Below are positions 26,144 to 34,273 of a stretch of DNA of 64,000 nt, piece after piece. The DNA comes from JAFDZV01 sp966128725. Lineage in GTDB: Bacteria > Bacteroidota > Ignavibacteria > OLB7. The position numbers and the translations under genes were made by a program. Where the stretch lies: contig CBHYLN010000001.1 of the NCBI GenBank assembly GCA_966128725.1, positions 58,422-122,421 on the forward strand. Reading direction: 5' to 3'. Under the pieces are notes generated by a model. That model was not told the origin of the DNA. It ran no database searches and worked only from the letters and a program-made list of their open reading frames with translations. The first letter of the stretch is position 1. The number at the start of each line of letters is the position of its first letter.

Positions 26144-29100
26144 ATGCAGGCACTCGTCGACTTCCTCAATCACGGCGTACTACCATTCACCGGCCGCACG
26201 GCCGAGTGCCAACGGATATTTGCGTTCTGGAATTCGACGGTTGAAGCGCAGTGGATGCGCGCCGCACTGCTGGTTGGCGAGGCCGGTTCCGGCAAAAGCC
26301 GATTGATCGAGGAGGTAACACCCACAATCGCCGCGGCCGGGGGCGTTGTGATTCATGCGAAGCTGTACCCGGAGTCGGCTACGTCCGTTGCGCCGGTACT
26401 GGCCCAGGCACTGTGGTACGCCGAGGGAACCAGACGACTGCTGAAAGGCGAACCCGAACCCAGCTTGAGCGCCGTTGCAGCAGCGTTGCGCCGCATCTCG
26501 AGATTGCGACCAACGCTGCTGGTGATCGAGGACATACATATCCTGAACGGCGACGCTCTGGCGGAGTTCGCCCATCTGCTGGAATCCCTTGCCGACGAAA
26601 TTCTATCGGTGCTGTGCGCCGCGCGGCCGGTGGAACTGGAGGCCCGGGGCATACTGGAACGCTATCTCACCGAGGAGATCGAACTTGAAGGCCTGCCCAC
26701 CGCCGAAATCTCCGAGTTGTGGCGGCGCGTGTTTCAAACCGAGAGCAACCCCGACGTTGTTGCGCCGCTGGCACAGGTAACGCGCGGCAATCCGCTGGCG
26801 CTTCGCTCGGCATTGCGCGGGGCACTGCGAGGCGACGCATTAGTGCGCGACGATCCAACCGGCCAATGGCGGCTCAAGATTCCCGCGGGCGCGTTTGTAC
26901 GTAGCCTTCAGCGAAGCGTGGGCTTCCTTGCCGACGGAATGGCCGCCCACCTGAGCCCCGAGGAAAAACTTGCCGCCGAGCGCCTTGCCACACTGGGCGA
27001 AGTGTTCGCCGCCGAGGCAGCGCAGCTGGACCAACTTACGTTCAAAGGGATTGTTGTTACCGCCCGCGTGTCGGCGCCGCCGCTTGATGCCAACGCGAGC
27101 GAGTACCCGCTGTTTGCGTTCACGCATACACTCCTGCACCAGCATCTTGTTGCCGGCGCAACAGCCACCGCCAACAGCCTTCTGGCCATCATCGCCGATA
27201 ATCATCCGCTGTATTCGGTGTTGCCGTTTCAGATGATTGCCGCATTGATCAACGATAACGAGGTCGTCGATTGCTCGGCCCTGCGACGCACGGTTGAACG
27301 CGCTGTTGCGGTATCGGCCTCGCTTGACCGGGGGCCTGATTGGAAGCTGGCGATGAATGTGTGGGATGTGGCCGCCACCCTGGTGGAACGCACCAGTGCT
27401 ACCTGGTCCGCAACGGATCTAGCCGATCTGCGCGCGCTCCTGCTTGTGCAGAAGATAGCCCTGCATCGGCGGCACGATATGACATCCGAATACGAAGGAA
27501 TGGTCAACGAGCTTCTGGCCGCCACCGAGGCGATGATGAGCCAGGGAAGCGTTGGACTGCTTCGCCATCGCCTTTCGGCGCTTCGCCTGCTGCATTGGCG
27601 ATTGTTCCGCGAGGATTTCAGCCAATGCCGCGCCGTGTGGGACCAGGTTCAGGCCCTGCTGGCGCACACGCCGGAGCTGCTGACTTCCGGAGAACATATC
27701 GAATACCTTCGCGACGTGGCGCAGGCCGCCGCCGCCACCCCCGACGAGGAAATGCTCCGCCTGGTTGAGACCACCCTTCACGATGTGCTGGCCTCGACGG
27801 AATTGGATGACGAGCAACGTGCGTACGCATGGCGGCGCGTGGTGCCACACCTGCTGCCACTGTTCGATACCCAGGAAGAGCTCACCCAGCGCCTCGCGAT
27901 GCTCGACGAGTTAGGCAGGTCCGTCGCCCGCGACGACACCGACTTCAAGATGTGGAAGCTCACGCTTCTGGAGAGCATCGGCCGCCTGGATGAAGCATTG
28001 GCGCTGTGCGACGATCTGCATGGGCAGTCGCAACGGCTGGGCCTGGCCAGGAACACCCTGCACAGTAAACTGGTGCGTTTGTGCGCCTATGCGGCGTTCG
28101 GGATGGATCTGGCCGATGTGATGGAGTCCGCACTGGCGCTGTGCTCAACGGCGGCGGAAGCTTCCAACGCCGCCCTTCGCGAAACCATCGCCATCTATCT
28201 CTCAACGGTTGGGCTGTTGCGTGGCGAGCCGGAGTGGACCACCGCAATGGCCAACCAATTCATGGGCGGGGCCGAGTCGCTTTGGCCCGAGAAACAGGTA
28301 TTGCTGGCGGTGGCGGCCGGCACACCCGAAAAGGCAGTGGCGGCGTTATATCCCGGCGACCCGATTGGTGAACACCTGCGCGCGGCGCTGCTGTTGGCCT
28401 GCGGATTGGAGGAAGCCAATGCAACATCCGCCGAGCATGCGTGGCGTATGCTGCTGGGCAAGCCGTTGCTGCGCCTTGAAGATCTGGTGACGCTGCATGC
28501 CAGCCTGGCCCTGCTGGAGATGGCACGCGAGCATTCCGCGGAGGTTGTTGAAGCGCTTTCCCAGACGGTGCGGGCCCGACTGTCGGAAGCCCTTGGCTGG
28601 CTGGCCGAACGTTCGCTGGCCGCCTATATGCGACCTCTGTTGCGGCGGTACGAACGGTATCTGACAAAACGTGAAGGCGAGGCCTGGCGTGCACGCGCGG
28701 CAACAATCGAGCGGGAACGAGCCGCACACCGGCAATGGCGCGTCGATCAGGGGAAACTTCAGGTTTCGATGCTTGGGACCATCACAACCCAGGTCCCCGG
28801 CGGCGAACCGGAGCGAATGCGCGGTAACCGCCTGTGCACGGTGCTGGGCCTGCTGGTAGCCAACAGGATGCTGGATCAACCGCTCGACCATCGCGACTTC
28901 TGCCGGCTGGCTTCGGGCGGCGAGATGGATACGGAGCTGGCACGGAAAACCACGAACCAGGCTATCGTGCGTTTGCGCGAGGCCCTGGCCCCGGATGCCG
29001 TCATCACCGGCGAGGAAACACACGAGTTGAACATCAACTCGGTTACGGTTGACCTGCTTGAAGCCAACCGCCTGCTGAACGAGGCCGCCAGCGCCGAACG

Positions 29101-29437
29101 GGACCGCGCGCTTATGCGGGCGGTACCCGCATTGCTGCGCGCATTGGATATCGCCGCGGGCGAGGTGACATTCCCCGGCCTGTACGATGATTTCTTTGAA
29201 GCTATCCGAGGCGACTTCGAGGCCAGATTGCGCGAGGCGGTGATCGGTGTGGCGCGCGGTCTCCTGCGCGAGGACGACGCCGTGACGGCCGAGCGTGTTC
29301 TGCGCAAGGCGTTCGAGGCCATGCCCGAAGACGAGGATCTTGCCGATCTGCTGTGCGGCGCGCTCGACACGCTGGGAAAACGAACCGAGGCCGAACGCGT
29401 GCGCATGCAGGCCCGCACCGCACAGGATCTGGACTGA
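26144..29437 (+). CDS. Large AAA-type ATPase with C-terminal winged-helix/BTAD-like region, probable transcriptional regulator
   Basis: A 1097-aa cytoplasmic protein. Residues ~14-150 form a STAND/AAA_16-type ATPase: FTGRTAE, Walker A GEAGSGKS (45-52) and Walker B-like LLVIEDIHIL (~125-134). A long alpha-helical, TPR-like middle (~300-860) follows. From ~868 (LQVSMLGTI, with TTNQAIVRLREALAPDAVIT) the sequence resembles the OmpR/SARP-type winged helix, and residues ~955-1097 resemble a bacterial transcriptional activation (BTAD) domain. That is the reverse of the common SARP order, where the DNA-binding domain is N-terminal. No Shine-Dalgarno is visible; ATG 26144 starts the family-like part. 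It probably regulates genes for surface proteins or sugar metabolism nearby (inference). Confidence 0.65.
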   Translation: MQALVDFLNHGVLPFTGRTAECQRIFAFWNSTVEAQWMRAALLVGEAGSGKSRLIEEVTPTIAAAGGVVIHAKLYPESATSVAPVLAQALWYAEGTRRLLKGEPEPSLSAVAAALRRISRLRPTLLVIEDIHILNGDALAEFAHLLESLADEILSVLCAARPVELEARGILERYLTEEIELEGLPTAEISELWRRVFQTESNPDVVAPLAQVTRGNPLALRSALRGALRGDALVRDDPTGQWRLKIPAGAFVRSLQRSVGFLADGMAAHLSPEEKLAAERLATLGEVFAAEAAQLDQLTFKGIVVTARVSAPPLDANASEYPLFAFTHTLLHQHLVAGATATANSLLAIIADNHPLYSVLPFQMIAALINDNEVVDCSALRRTVERAVAVSASLDRGPDWKLAMNVWDVAATLVERTSATWSATDLADLRALLLVQKIALHRRHDMTSEYEGMVNELLAATEAMMSQGSVGLLRHRLSALRLLHWRLFREDFSQCRAVWDQVQALLAHTPELLTSGEHIEYLRDVAQAAAATPDEEMLRLVETTLHDVLASTELDDEQRAYAWRRVVPHLLPLFDTQEELTQRLAMLDELGRSVARDDTDFKMWKLTLLESIGRLDEALALCDDLHGQSQRLGLARNTLHSKLVRLCAYAAFGMDLADVMESALALCSTAAEASNAALRETIAIYLSTVGLLRGEPEWTTAMANQFMGGAESLWPEKQVLLAVAAGTPEKAVAALYPGDPIGEHLRAALLLACGLEEANATSAEHAWRMLLGKPLLRLEDLVTLHASLALLEMAREHSAEVVEALSQTVRARLSEALGWLAERSLAAYMRPLLRRYERYLTKREGEAWRARAATIERERAAHRQWRVDQGKLQVSMLGTITTQVPGGEPERMRGNRLCTVLGLLVANRMLDQPLDHRDFCRLASGGEMDTELARKTTNQAIVRLREALAPDAVITGEETHELNINSVTVDLLEANRLLNEAASAERDRALMRAVPALLRALDIAAGEVTFPGLYDDFFEAIRGDFEARLREAVIGVARGLLREDDAVTAERVLRKAFEAMPEDEDLADLLCGALDTLGKRTEAERVRMQARTAQDLD

Positions 29438-29531
29438 TCGCCGTATCCAAAACCACGATTTCGGGCAAATCCAGGCCAGTGACTCACGAATTTTCAATCG
29501 GATGTTTTCTGTAGCCGCCCACGCCGAAATC

Positions 29532-29553
29532 TGTGGTCACCCGCCGGTACTTT
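29532..29553 (+). promoter_or_regulatory. Copy C of the 22-nt promoter-like element
   Basis: TGTGGTC-A-C-C-C-GCCG-G-TACTTT. It differs from copy B at three positions and from copy A at five. It lies 66 nt before the zinc-ribbon gene at 29620, which leads into the T9SS gene at 29942. Confidence 0.55.
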
Positions 29554-29619
29554 TAATCCCATCAGTGCGTTCCATCAGGAACACGATACGATATCGAACC
29601 AGACTCTTGGGAAAGTACC

Positions 29620-29874
29620 ATGCATACAAAAGCCCCATCGCTTGAAGCGTCGCACGGGTCGTCAGTCCCGGCGGGATTGCGGCAATGTGCGTTCTGCGCG
29701 GCAATTGCCCACCCGGACGACGACTATTGTGCCAGTTGCGGACATCTGCTTGCCCGCACCGTGGCAGCTCCGCCGCCCGATACATGCCCGAACTGCGGTA
29801 GCGCAATCCGTGACCGCATCGCATTTCATTGTACCCGGTGTGGAACCCCGCTCCGGCGTCGGAATCATGGATAA
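29620..29874 (+). CDS. Small double zinc-ribbon protein
   Basis: An 84-aa cytoplasmic protein with two four-Cys zinc-ribbon knuckles: CAFC/CASC (residues ~23-40) and CPNC/CTRC (~56-75). It lacks a signal peptide or membrane segment. Upstream is GGGAAAG about 5 nt from ATG and the 22-nt element promoter. It lies 67 nt before the T9SS gene and is probably co-transcribed with it. Function unknown; such proteins often act as small adaptors or regulators binding nucleic acid or protein. Confidence 0.7.
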   Translation: MHTKAPSLEASHGSSVPAGLRQCAFCAAIAHPDDDYCASCGHLLARTVAAPPPDTCPNCGSAIRDRIAFHCTRCGTPLRRRNHG

Positions 29875-29941
29875 CCAACGATCGGCCATGAAAACACGTG
29901 TTCAACTATCCTGCTCCATTTCTTTCAACCGGACAATCCGC

Positions 29942-32323
29942 ATGCGACAACGTATACTCACTGTGTGGCTTCTGCTGTGCACCATTACCGTGGCGGCGCG
30001 GGCACAAAGCGATGTGGCCACGATGATGCCGTGGAATGGGTACGACTCCGTTCAGGTGATCGCTGGAAACTTCGTGTCGATCGTTCCAACCGGAACACGT
30101 ATCGAGGGAAGCCAGAGCGCCGGGCCAGATGGCAAGGTGTTCACGCTCTCGTTCAACGATTTTCCGATCGGGTTTCTGCAGCAGGTATATGCGGTACCGG
30201 TGGCGATGAAGGTCAGCACCCACGGCTGGGTATCGTTCAACGGATCGGCCGGCACCAGTTCGGCACCGATACCGCAGTTGTGGTATACCACGTCCACGGC
30301 TCGCCCGTACGACAACAAGGTGCTTATGGCATATTGGTGCAATCTGCGTACCGATGATGTGACCAACGGAGGCATCTATTGGAAGAGCACGTCGGTCAAT
30401 GTAACGGTGGATGGCGTAACCGATTCACGCCGATGCCTGATCATCGAATGGGTTGCAAGAGCCAATCATACCGGCACCACGGCAAGCCGATTTCAAGTAC
30501 GCCTGTTCGAGCGCACGGGCCTTGGGCTGAACTCGATGATCGAGTGGCATTTCGCCGGCCCTTCGATCGATCTGCCGCAGGCAACCGCCTCGGAGTTCAA
30601 CTATGGCGCCCAGGTTGGCGTGAAGAACTTCGGCAACATCGGCGGCAACCCGGCGATCACCGGCGATCCGGCCGGATTGGATCGCGAGAAGATGCTGATC
30701 ATCGGTCACCCGAACCAGCTTCCGGGTCTCGATCGCCGCGGCATTACACGGCTGCGCACGATGGAGGTTCCGAACGATCTCGACGTGATGACACCGTACA
30801 AACCGGAGTGGTGGGCGTACTACTCGCGGTATTACGTGCCGGTGGGCATCCAATGGTCGTCGCCGTATTTCCACTATTCCTTCCCGTCCGGTGGCGGCCC
30901 GCAGCGCCCCGCCTACCGCATGAAGCCCGTCATCATCGATATGGGCGCCAGCGCCATCACCCTGAATGGCCTGGACGCCAGCGTGCCCAACTCGGTGGAT
31001 GCCGGGTCGGAAGTAGCGCCATTGCTGGGATTCAAGAACCTTGGCGCATACAGCGCCCGCCTGGTTCCGTTTACGTTGGATATCTATCGCATCCTCATTT
31101 CGGGAGTGGACCCCAATCCGGTTGAGCATTACAGCGGGATCATCGATTCGATCGCCGGCGGCGGGCAGGATCTGCGCCTCCCGGGCTATGACAAACGAGG
31201 CTACTTCATCCAAACGCCGGGCCTGTACAAGATCGTTGTTCGGGTCAGCCAGCAAGGCGATCGTAACCCGTACAACGATACCATCAGCGGCCTGTTCATC
31301 GTTCGTGGCACGGTTGATCTGCTTCCGCGCGAAGTGGTTGCGCCCCGGCCCAACACCGCTCCGGACTTCACAACGTACCGCGTTGGTGAGGCAATACCCT
31401 TTGTTGCGCGTTACATCAACACGGGATATCAGGCCGTACGCAATGTCACCGTTGGTTATACCGTTCTCGACAGTCGCCTTGATCGCGTGGACTCCGGCTC
31501 GGCAACGATATCGTCGATCGGCGCGGCCGACTCGGCAACGCAGCTCTTTACCACACAGTGGGTGCCGAACAAACCGGGCAGATACTACTTCCGGACGTAC
31601 ATCGTTGGTCAGCCCGATGCAACACCTCAGGATGATTCGTTGCCAGCGGCTCCCAACCCGGGCATCCCATTCGACGTGTACTACGATATCGATGCGGCGG
31701 TCAGTGGCGGGCAGGGCAACGAACCGTTTGCCCCCAGCCCAGGTGGCGGCACGCGCGGTGTTGAGCTGCCGCTGATGGCCACGGTGCTGAACAATGGGCC
31801 AGCCCTGCTACGAAGCATCCCGGTACATATTTCGGTAACGGATGCATCCGGCGCCGAGGTGTTCACGAAGACAGAAACCGTGACCGATGTCCCAAGCGGT
31901 GGATCGGCTCAGGTTACTGTCAACGGATTTACCCCGGGTTCCGCCGGCCAGCACTGCGTTACTGTAAGCATCGCAGTGGCCGGGGATGTTGTGCGCGGCA
32001 ACGACACCGCACACTGGTGCTTCACGGTAGCGACGGCCGGTGCGGTGGAAACAAGCAACACGGTCGGGCGTCTCGCGGTAGCCGCGATGCCCAATCCGGC
32101 CAGCACACATGCCATTGTCACGTATCGGGCCGCCGAGGGGGAGATGCTGCATATCGTGCTGACCGATATGCTGGGCAACGAAGTTTGGCGCTCGCCGGAT
32201 GCACGCGCGCACGCCAATGATCGATTCGAGCTGCCAACATCGGCTCTGCCGGCCGGCGTGTATTTCGTTCAACTGCGCACGGCAAGCGGAACCGCCACAA
32301 CAAAGCTGACGGTTACGCGATAA
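29942..32323 (+). CDS. Secreted multidomain beta-rich protein with T9SS sorting domain
   Basis: A 793-aa exported protein. The open frame extends upstream across the zinc-ribbon gene. ATG 29942 is chosen because it opens a compact signal peptide (MRQRILTVWLLLCTITVAARA); ATG 29888 is an alternative with a long N-region. After an N-terminal domain (~25-260; IPTGTRIEG..., DRRCLIIEWVARANH) come CARDB-like Ig segments (TYRVGEAIPFVARYINTGY; DVPSGGSAQVTVNGFTPGSA). The C-terminal ~85 residues form a T9SS type A domain (AMPNPASTHAIVTYR to TKLTVTR). It is probably transcribed from the copy C element together with the zinc-ribbon gene. Confidence 0.8.
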   Translation: MRQRILTVWLLLCTITVAARAQSDVATMMPWNGYDSVQVIAGNFVSIVPTGTRIEGSQSAGPDGKVFTLSFNDFPIGFLQQVYAVPVAMKVSTHGWVSFNGSAGTSSAPIPQLWYTTSTARPYDNKVLMAYWCNLRTDDVTNGGIYWKSTSVNVTVDGVTDSRRCLIIEWVARANHTGTTASRFQVRLFERTGLGLNSMIEWHFAGPSIDLPQATASEFNYGAQVGVKNFGNIGGNPAITGDPAGLDREKMLIIGHPNQLPGLDRRGITRLRTMEVPNDLDVMTPYKPEWWAYYSRYYVPVGIQWSSPYFHYSFPSGGGPQRPAYRMKPVIIDMGASAITLNGLDASVPNSVDAGSEVAPLLGFKNLGAYSARLVPFTLDIYRILISGVDPNPVEHYSGIIDSIAGGGQDLRLPGYDKRGYFIQTPGLYKIVVRVSQQGDRNPYNDTISGLFIVRGTVDLLPREVVAPRPNTAPDFTTYRVGEAIPFVARYINTGYQAVRNVTVGYTVLDSRLDRVDSGSATISSIGAADSATQLFTTQWVPNKPGRYYFRTYIVGQPDATPQDDSLPAAPNPGIPFDVYYDIDAAVSGGQGNEPFAPSPGGGTRGVELPLMATVLNNGPALLRSIPVHISVTDASGAEVFTKTETVTDVPSGGSAQVTVNGFTPGSAGQHCVTVSIAVAGDVVRGNDTAHWCFTVATAGAVETSNTVGRLAVAAMPNPASTHAIVTYRAAEGEMLHIVLTDMLGNEVWRSPDARAHANDRFELPTSALPAGVYFVQLRTASGTATTKLTVTR

Positions 32324-32353
32324 CACGTCCTTCCAGGACGGTGCCTGTAAATC

Positions 32354-32390
32354 CAACGGGGAGCACGGCGTTGAGGCCTGCTCCCCGTTG
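32354..32390. terminator. Bidirectional terminator between convergent genes
   Basis: A perfect 12-bp stem CAACGGGGAGCA/TGCTCCCCGTTG (32354-32365/32379-32390) lies between the T9SS gene (plus) and the secreted protein (minus). Confidence 0.8.
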
Positions 32391-32478
32391 CGTTCCTACC
32401 TCCAAACAGGAAGGCGTAGCACGCGATGCCGATCCTCGGGAGATGGGGAGGGGATGCGCCATCACCCGGCCATACGCG

Positions 32479-33186
32479 TTAATGCAACTGCGGGTCCGGT
32501 AGCACAATCCGCCCACCACGAGTCCGGCGAACGGTGAGCGTTGGTGTTGCCGGCCGCAATGGCGCCGCGCCCGAGCAGGCCGTATAGACGTCCACGCGCA
32601 GAATCACACGACGCCCGGCAAACCGCGAGAGATCAACAACATTGCCCTGACGGTCCATGAGATCAGGAAGGCGATTGGGCTGCTCGGCACGTTTGCTGCT
32701 GCAATCAACCGATCGTATCAGAATTTCGCCCGTGACCGCATCGATCAACTCCACGTTCTGATGGAAGCCGGCACGGTATGTCGCGGCGGCGGGTAGCACC
32801 GATTGTTTGCCGCCGCCGACATGCATGGAAGCAACGCGCATGAATTGCAGCGTGGCTCCGGAAAGCGGCACGGCAATCGGTGTAGTAGTCAACCGGAATG
32901 CACCGTCAACGTGACGATCAACCTCGAATGCGACCGTGCCCGTAACAGACGTATCGGGGCCGGTCCGTATGCTTATTTCGTCCCATCGGTATTGAAACGT
33001 CACGCGCTCGGCCGAGTCGCCCGGCGTGGCCCACACCAGCTCAACGCTCGCAGCGATCCGTTCCGGAGGGTTCGGCCCGGCAGCTACAGTGCCTGCAGAC
33101 GTCATGGCAATTACTGCCACCAACGTCGCCATTGCCGCCCACGGCATCGGCCGCCAATCACCCCATGCACAGCGAGGTTCGTTCAT
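32479..33186 (-). CDS. Hypothetical secreted protein
   Basis: A 235-aa protein. The open frame is longer, but ATG 33186 follows GGAG with a 6-nt spacer and starts a signal-peptide-like segment (MNEPRCAWGDWRPMPWAAMA, then ATLVAVIAMTSAGTVAAG). The mature part (~45-235) is beta-rich and alternates polar and hydrophobic residues (VTFQYRWDEISIRTGPDTSV). It ends with a basic region (LTVRRTRGGRIVLPDPQLH). No family was recognised; the T9SS domain seen in neighbours is absent. Likely periplasmic or surface-exposed. Confidence 0.55.
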   Translation of the reverse strand: MNEPRCAWGDWRPMPWAAMATLVAVIAMTSAGTVAAGPNPPERIAASVELVWATPGDSAERVTFQYRWDEISIRTGPDTSVTGTVAFEVDRHVDGAFRLTTTPIAVPLSGATLQFMRVASMHVGGGKQSVLPAAATYRAGFHQNVELIDAVTGEILIRSVDCSSKRAEQPNRLPDLMDRQGNVVDLSRFAGRRVILRVDVYTACSGAAPLRPATPTLTVRRTRGGRIVLPDPQLH

Positions 33187-33544
33187 TTTATTCTCCATGA
33201 GTTTCAGGAACCCCGGCAACATGATTGCCGGGAAGTACGAGGTTCGGCGTTGTGCGTTTTCAGGCCTGGTTGGAATATTCAACACGAATGGCGTACCGTG
33301 TTCGGGAGCTGCAATCATAAGCGCAGAGTAGGCGGAGGGCAATTCCCAAAGCATTGCAGGGTGGTGCAAAAATTTGCCACCGCGGATGTTGCCCGGCCCG
33401 ACTTGGCAGGCACTTCGCTCGCAACCCGTTGCAGCGGCATAGGGCTTCGTACGGAAGCGACGCAATTGGTTCATCACGCATACGTCTCCCTTGTCCGGTT
33501 CGGCACTCTGCGGAACCAACAACCCGGAAACGATTCCCACGTTC
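33187..33544. other. Divergent intergenic region
   Basis: It should carry promoters for the hypothetical secreted gene (minus) and the methyltransferase (plus). I found no convincing promoter consensus, hairpin or RNA gene. Confidence 0.4.
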
Positions 33545-34168
33545 ATGAACATGAGCAACAAAGAGCACTGGGAGGCGGTGTACGAAACAAAGCAGCCCAA
33601 TCAGGTGAGCTGGTACCAACAAACACCGCAGCACTCGCTGGACCTTATCACCGCAATGGTGCCCGATACGGAAGCCGCCATCATCGATGTCGGCGCCGGC
33701 GCTTCCACGTTGGTGGACGAGTTGTACGCGGCGGGATATCACAACCTTACTGCACTGGACATCTCGGCCCGTGCGCTGGCGGTTGCGCATGCACGCATGG
33801 GCCACAGTGCCGAGCACGTTACCTGGCTGCAGGCCGACGTTCTGACGGCCGATCTTCCCGCGGCGGCATTCGATGTATGGCACGATCGCGCGGCATTCCA
33901 CTTCCTGACCAGCACAACCGACCGTGACCGTTATGTTGAAATAGTGCGCCGCTCGTTACGGCCAGGCGGCGTCGCAATCATCGCCACGTTCGCCGAGAAT
34001 GGTCCCGCAACATGCAGTGGCCTGCCGGTGACCCGCTACAGCGCACAAGAGCTCGTGCACACATTTGGGCCATGGTTTCGCCTGCGCTCGGCCGAACCGG
34101 AGGAACATATCACGCCATCGGGAGGCATGCAGGCCTTTGTGTACACGGTGTTGGAGCTGGTGGCCTAG
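33545..34168 (+). CDS. Class I SAM-dependent methyltransferase
   Basis: A 207-aa cytoplasmic enzyme (205 aa if it starts at ATG 33551, beginning MSNKEHWEAVYETKQPNQVS). It has the Methyltransf_25/11 fold: SAM-binding motif I IIDVGAGAS (46-54), acidic residue in LTALDIS, motif II/III region (AAFDVWHDRAAFHFL) and LRPGGVAIIATF. The N-terminal HWEAVYETK...VSWYQ signature belongs to a family of small methyltransferases of unknown substrate, often near stress or metal genes. It ends in a bidirectional terminator shared with the next minus-strand gene. Confidence 0.8.
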   Translation: MNMSNKEHWEAVYETKQPNQVSWYQQTPQHSLDLITAMVPDTEAAIIDVGAGASTLVDELYAAGYHNLTALDISARALAVAHARMGHSAEHVTWLQADVLTADLPAAAFDVWHDRAAFHFLTSTTDRDRYVEIVRRSLRPGGVAIIATFAENGPATCSGLPVTRYSAQELVHTFGPWFRLRSAEPEEHITPSGGMQAFVYTVLELVA

Positions 34169-34209
34169 CTCACAAACTGATTGCAGGGCAAACATCGGCT
34201 GTAATACAA

Positions 34210-34245
34210 CAACGCCCGGCGGCACCATTGTGCCACCGGGCGTTG
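34210..34245. terminator. Bidirectional terminator between methyltransferase and IgGFc-type gene
   Basis: A 15-bp stem with one internal mismatch (34210-34225/34230-34245; CAACGCCCGG/CCGGGCGTTG outer part) and a short loop, between convergent genes. Confidence 0.8.
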
Positions 34246-34273
34246 AACGTATTGGCCGTGTTGGCCGCCCTAA

